This document shows positions 31,193 to 32,486 of a stretch of DNA of 32,486 nt, piece by piece (position 1 is the first letter of the stretch; each line of letters opens with the position of its first letter). This DNA comes from Acrocarpospora phusangensis (lineage in GTDB: Bacteria; Actinomycetota; Actinomycetes; Streptosporangiales; Streptosporangiaceae). Where the stretch lies: positions 1 to 32,486 of the forward strand of contig NZ_BOOA01000087.1 of assembly GCF_016862995.1 (NCBI RefSeq), written 5' to 3'. Position numbers and translations under genes: made by a program. The notes beneath the pieces were generated by a model that was not told where the DNA came from, ran no database searches, and saw only the letters and a program-made list of their open reading frames with translations.

Positions 31193-31350
31193 GAACCCCA
31201 AAGGCCATCTCAAGCCGTCCAGGTGAACCCCAAACGCCATCCCAGCCGGTCGAGTGAACATCAAACGCCATCTCACGTCGGCCGATTGAACCCCAAACGC
31301 CATCTCAAGCCGGCCGGATGAACGCCAACGCCATCTCGGGCCGGTCGCTA
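31193..31350. repeat. Tandem repeat, about five copies of 31-32 bp
   Basis: Copies start at 31193, 31225, 31256, 31288 and 31320. The shared core is GAACCCCAAACGCCATCTC followed by AAGCCGGCCG with changes. The period of 31-32 is not a multiple of three, so it is not coding. There are no spacers, so it is not CRISPR. The last copy runs into the inverted-repeat region that begins near 31347. The preceding 30986-31192 shows no gene or clear signal. Confidence 0.88.
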
Positions 31351-31380
31351 AGAATCCCAACCAGAATGAAGCCGCTCACA

Positions 31381-31449
31381 CTTGGCGCCGGTGCGGCGAG
31401 CAGCGTCACCTGCGTTAACGGCGCCGGATAACGGCGAGAGGCCGGTACC
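31381..31449 (+). repeat. 69-bp perfect inverted repeat, left arm
   Basis: The arm begins CTTGGCGCCGGTGCGGCGAG and ends GAGAGGCCGGTACC, and is the exact reverse complement of 32227-32295. Weaker homology continues about 34 bp outward (31347-31380 against 32296-32330: CGCTAAGAA/CGCTTAGAA, GAATGAAGCCG/GGATGAAGCCG). The 777 bp between the arms hold one gene and two 22-bp arrays. Confidence 0.93.
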
Positions 31450-31450
31450 A

Positions 31451-31510
31451 CGGGTCATTCTGGCCGGGGCATCGGGTCATTCTGGCCGGTGCCTCGGGTC
31501 ATTCTCTAGG
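31451..31510 (+). repeat. 22-bp tandem array, left side
   Basis: CGGGTCATTCTGGCCGG starts at 31451 and 31473, and a partial copy (CGGGTCATTC) at 31495, exactly 22 bp apart. It abuts the left 69-bp arm on its inner side and ends against the stop of the unknown gene. Confidence 0.85.
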
Positions 31511-31514
31511 CGTT

Positions 31515-32012
31515 CTAAGGAGCTGAGGCGCAGCCGGGGTCTCGGCGGCGCCAGGAGTCGACCGGTTCGGCGGTTCCGCGTTCCAGTAACCAGGTGGCGG
31601 CCGCGAGCAGGGCGGCCGCGGCGGTCTCAGGGGAGTCGTACGAGCGGGTTGGGAGTTCTTCGACGGCGTGCATGCCGCAGTCCCACTGCGCGTAGCAGCG
31701 AACCGCAATGTCGCAGTCGACATCCCACCGCGGACCGTCATCCGGCGACTCTTGGGGGGTGACCCCGACACAGAATGCCGGAAGATCCAAATTATCCGAC
31801 TCCACCCATGCACGAAGATCGATGATGGTCATCGCGGGATATATCCCGAACTCCAAGCCACTGCTCACCCAACCCGATGACGCACCCAGCACCTCAGCCA
31901 GCCGCCCCAACTGATCCTGCGCACGGAACACGATTTCCCGAATCGCACCAAGATCCACTGATTGACCGAAGGTCCACCGCAGATCACCCTCGGCGAGCGG
32001 AATCGACTCCAT
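31515..32012 (-). CDS. Unknown small acidic protein within the inverted repeat
   Basis: The product is 165 aa from ATG 32012 (MESIPLAEGDLRWTFGQSVD); GTG 32045 would add 11 hydrophobic residues (MVAVFLFRLGN) and is the alternative. It is not recognised. It is acidic, with no signal peptide, and has alternating strands and helices: LGAIREIVFRAQDQLGRLAE, FGIYPAMTIIDLRAWVESDN, a Cys/Asp-rich middle (WDVDCDIAVRCYAQWDCGMH) and the helix SPETAAAALLAAATWLLERG. The size and acidity are like immunity or effector-neutralising proteins, but no family can be named. It is the only gene between the arms of the 69-bp inverted repeat, with 22-bp arrays on both sides. Confidence 0.72.
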   Translation of the reverse strand: MESIPLAEGDLRWTFGQSVDLGAIREIVFRAQDQLGRLAEVLGASSGWVSSGLEFGIYPAMTIIDLRAWVESDNLDLPAFCVGVTPQESPDDGPRWDVDCDIAVRCYAQWDCGMHAVEELPTRSYDSPETAAAALLAAATWLLERGTAEPVDSWRRRDPGCASAP

Positions 32013-32128
32013 ATTCCCCAGTCTGAACAAAAACACGGCGACCACCAGGGCCCCCGCCCCCCGTAGCCATGCCGTGACCAGCGCGCGGCAGTAGCCGAGA
32101 CCGCGCTAAGCGCGCCCAACAGAATGAC

Positions 32129-32240
32129 CCGAGGCACGGGCCAGGATGATCCGCGGTACCGGCCAGGACAACCCGCGGTACCGGCCAGGATGATCCGCAG
32201 TACCGGCCAGGATGACCCACGCCCGCGGTACCGGCCTCTC
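32129..32240 (-). repeat. 22-bp tandem array, right side
   Basis: Units start at 32129, 32151, 32173 and 32195, each 22 bp, with a fifth offset by 6 bp at 32223. The consensus on the plus strand is CCGCGGTACCGGCCAGGATGAT, the reverse orientation of the left array (GGCC then TCATnCT). The array grows straight out of the right 69-bp arm, sharing its GGTACCGGCC end. Confidence 0.88.
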
Positions 32241-32295
32241 GCCGTTATCCGGCGCCGTTAACGCAGGTGACGCTGCTCGCCGCACCGGCGCCAAG
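32227..32295 (-). repeat. 69-bp perfect inverted repeat, right arm
   Basis: Exact reverse complement of 31381-31449. It contains the GGCGCCGTTAACGC core and its inner end merges with the 22-bp array. No coding sequence is credible here; short ORFs that read through both arms merely share a translated N-terminus because the arms are identical. Confidence 0.93.
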
Positions 32296-32337
32296 CATGA
32301 TCGGCTTCATCCTGTCTGGGGTTCTAAGCGTGCCTAC

Positions 32338-32397
32338 CAGAACGAAGCGGTCACTCTTGGCCCCGATGCGATGCCAAGAGCGACCGGCGTCATTCTG
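32338..32397. repeat. Imperfect 25-bp inverted repeat related to the arm flanks
   Basis: CAGAACGAAGCGGTCACTCTTGGC (given in part: CAGAACGAAGC, CACTCTTGGC) at 32338-32361 pairs with 32373-32397, about 21 of 25 positions, with an 11-bp loop. The arms resemble the sequence just outside the 69-bp left arm (CCAGAATGAAGCCGCTCACA), so this is a further scattered copy of the same family. The remainder to 32486 shows nothing recognisable. Confidence 0.75.
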
Positions 32398-32486
32398 TTA
32401 TGGGTTCTTGAACCGTGCCCCACCCTCCCAAAACCCAAGATCGACCCCCAACCGGCAACCGCCGCACCATAAGTCGTACGCCCCGG

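Noticed and set aside
31193-31350. Possible CRISPR array
   Set aside because: Units of 31-32 bp are contiguous and degenerate with no variable spacers, and there are no cas genes.
31382-31762. Short frames at 31382 (plus) and 32294 (minus) sharing the same N-terminal translation
   Set aside because: The identity is fully explained by the 69-bp inverted repeat; downstream the translations diverge into repeat-derived sequence.

Overview
The window is high-GC DNA from a filamentous actinomycete. The evidence is strong GC bias at third codon positions, an exact CebR/CelR-type operator beside a cellulose-binding protein, Tat and lipoprotein exports, an F420-type luciferase-like enzyme, many TetR regulators and a tRNA-Lys without an encoded CCA. 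It looks like a Streptosporangiales or Streptomyces-type chromosomal segment. No phage or plasmid backbone is visible, and the exact genus cannot be set from the sequence alone.

Layout. 1-2.1 kb: the 5' end of a secreted CBM2 protein with a CebR/CelR operator, diverging from a Tat-exported alpha-toroid protein with its own LacI-type palindrome. 2.1-6.8 kb: an APH-fold phosphotransferase with an in-frame 126-bp tandem repeat in its linker, then a GNAT acetyltransferase translationally coupled to an APC permease, with a TetR gene upstream. 6.8-8.3 kb: a 17-bp inverted-repeat pair, a long structured leader resembling the ydaO (c-di-AMP) riboswitch, a membrane-anchored RlpA-like protein, and tRNA-Lys with a strong terminator. 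8.4-11.3 kb: RNase HI, a GNAT enzyme, and an SDR/TetR divergent pair with two operators.

11.3-20.6 kb is the most coherent system. A five-gene overlapping operon encodes a ribose-type ABC importer (lipoprotein binding protein, double ATPase, two permeases) and an SMP-30-type lactonase. Divergent from it are a TetR regulator and then an acyl-CoA ligase and an F420/LLM oxidoreductase. The ABC operon and the ligase gene start from near-identical promoters (TTGACA, 17 bp, TAACTA), each overlapped by the same 18-bp operator. The window therefore appears to contain a complete TetR-controlled catabolic regulon for an unknown imported compound that is probably opened by the lactonase and activated as a CoA thioester.

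20.6-26.7 kb: a lone MazF-like toxin gene, an unrecognised protein, and a quinate/shikimate catabolic cluster (TetR, QsuB-type 3-dehydroshikimate dehydratase, QsuD-type dehydrogenase, divergent MHS-family importer) with two copies of a candidate TetR operator between the divergent genes. 26.7-31 kb: an FAD monooxygenase, a secreted repeat protein, and a lipoprotein with all six copper ligands of the PHM/DBM type-2 copper monooxygenases. 31-32.5 kb: a repeat-rich locus in which one unknown gene lies between the arms of a perfect 69-bp inverted repeat with 22-bp tandem arrays on its inner sides.
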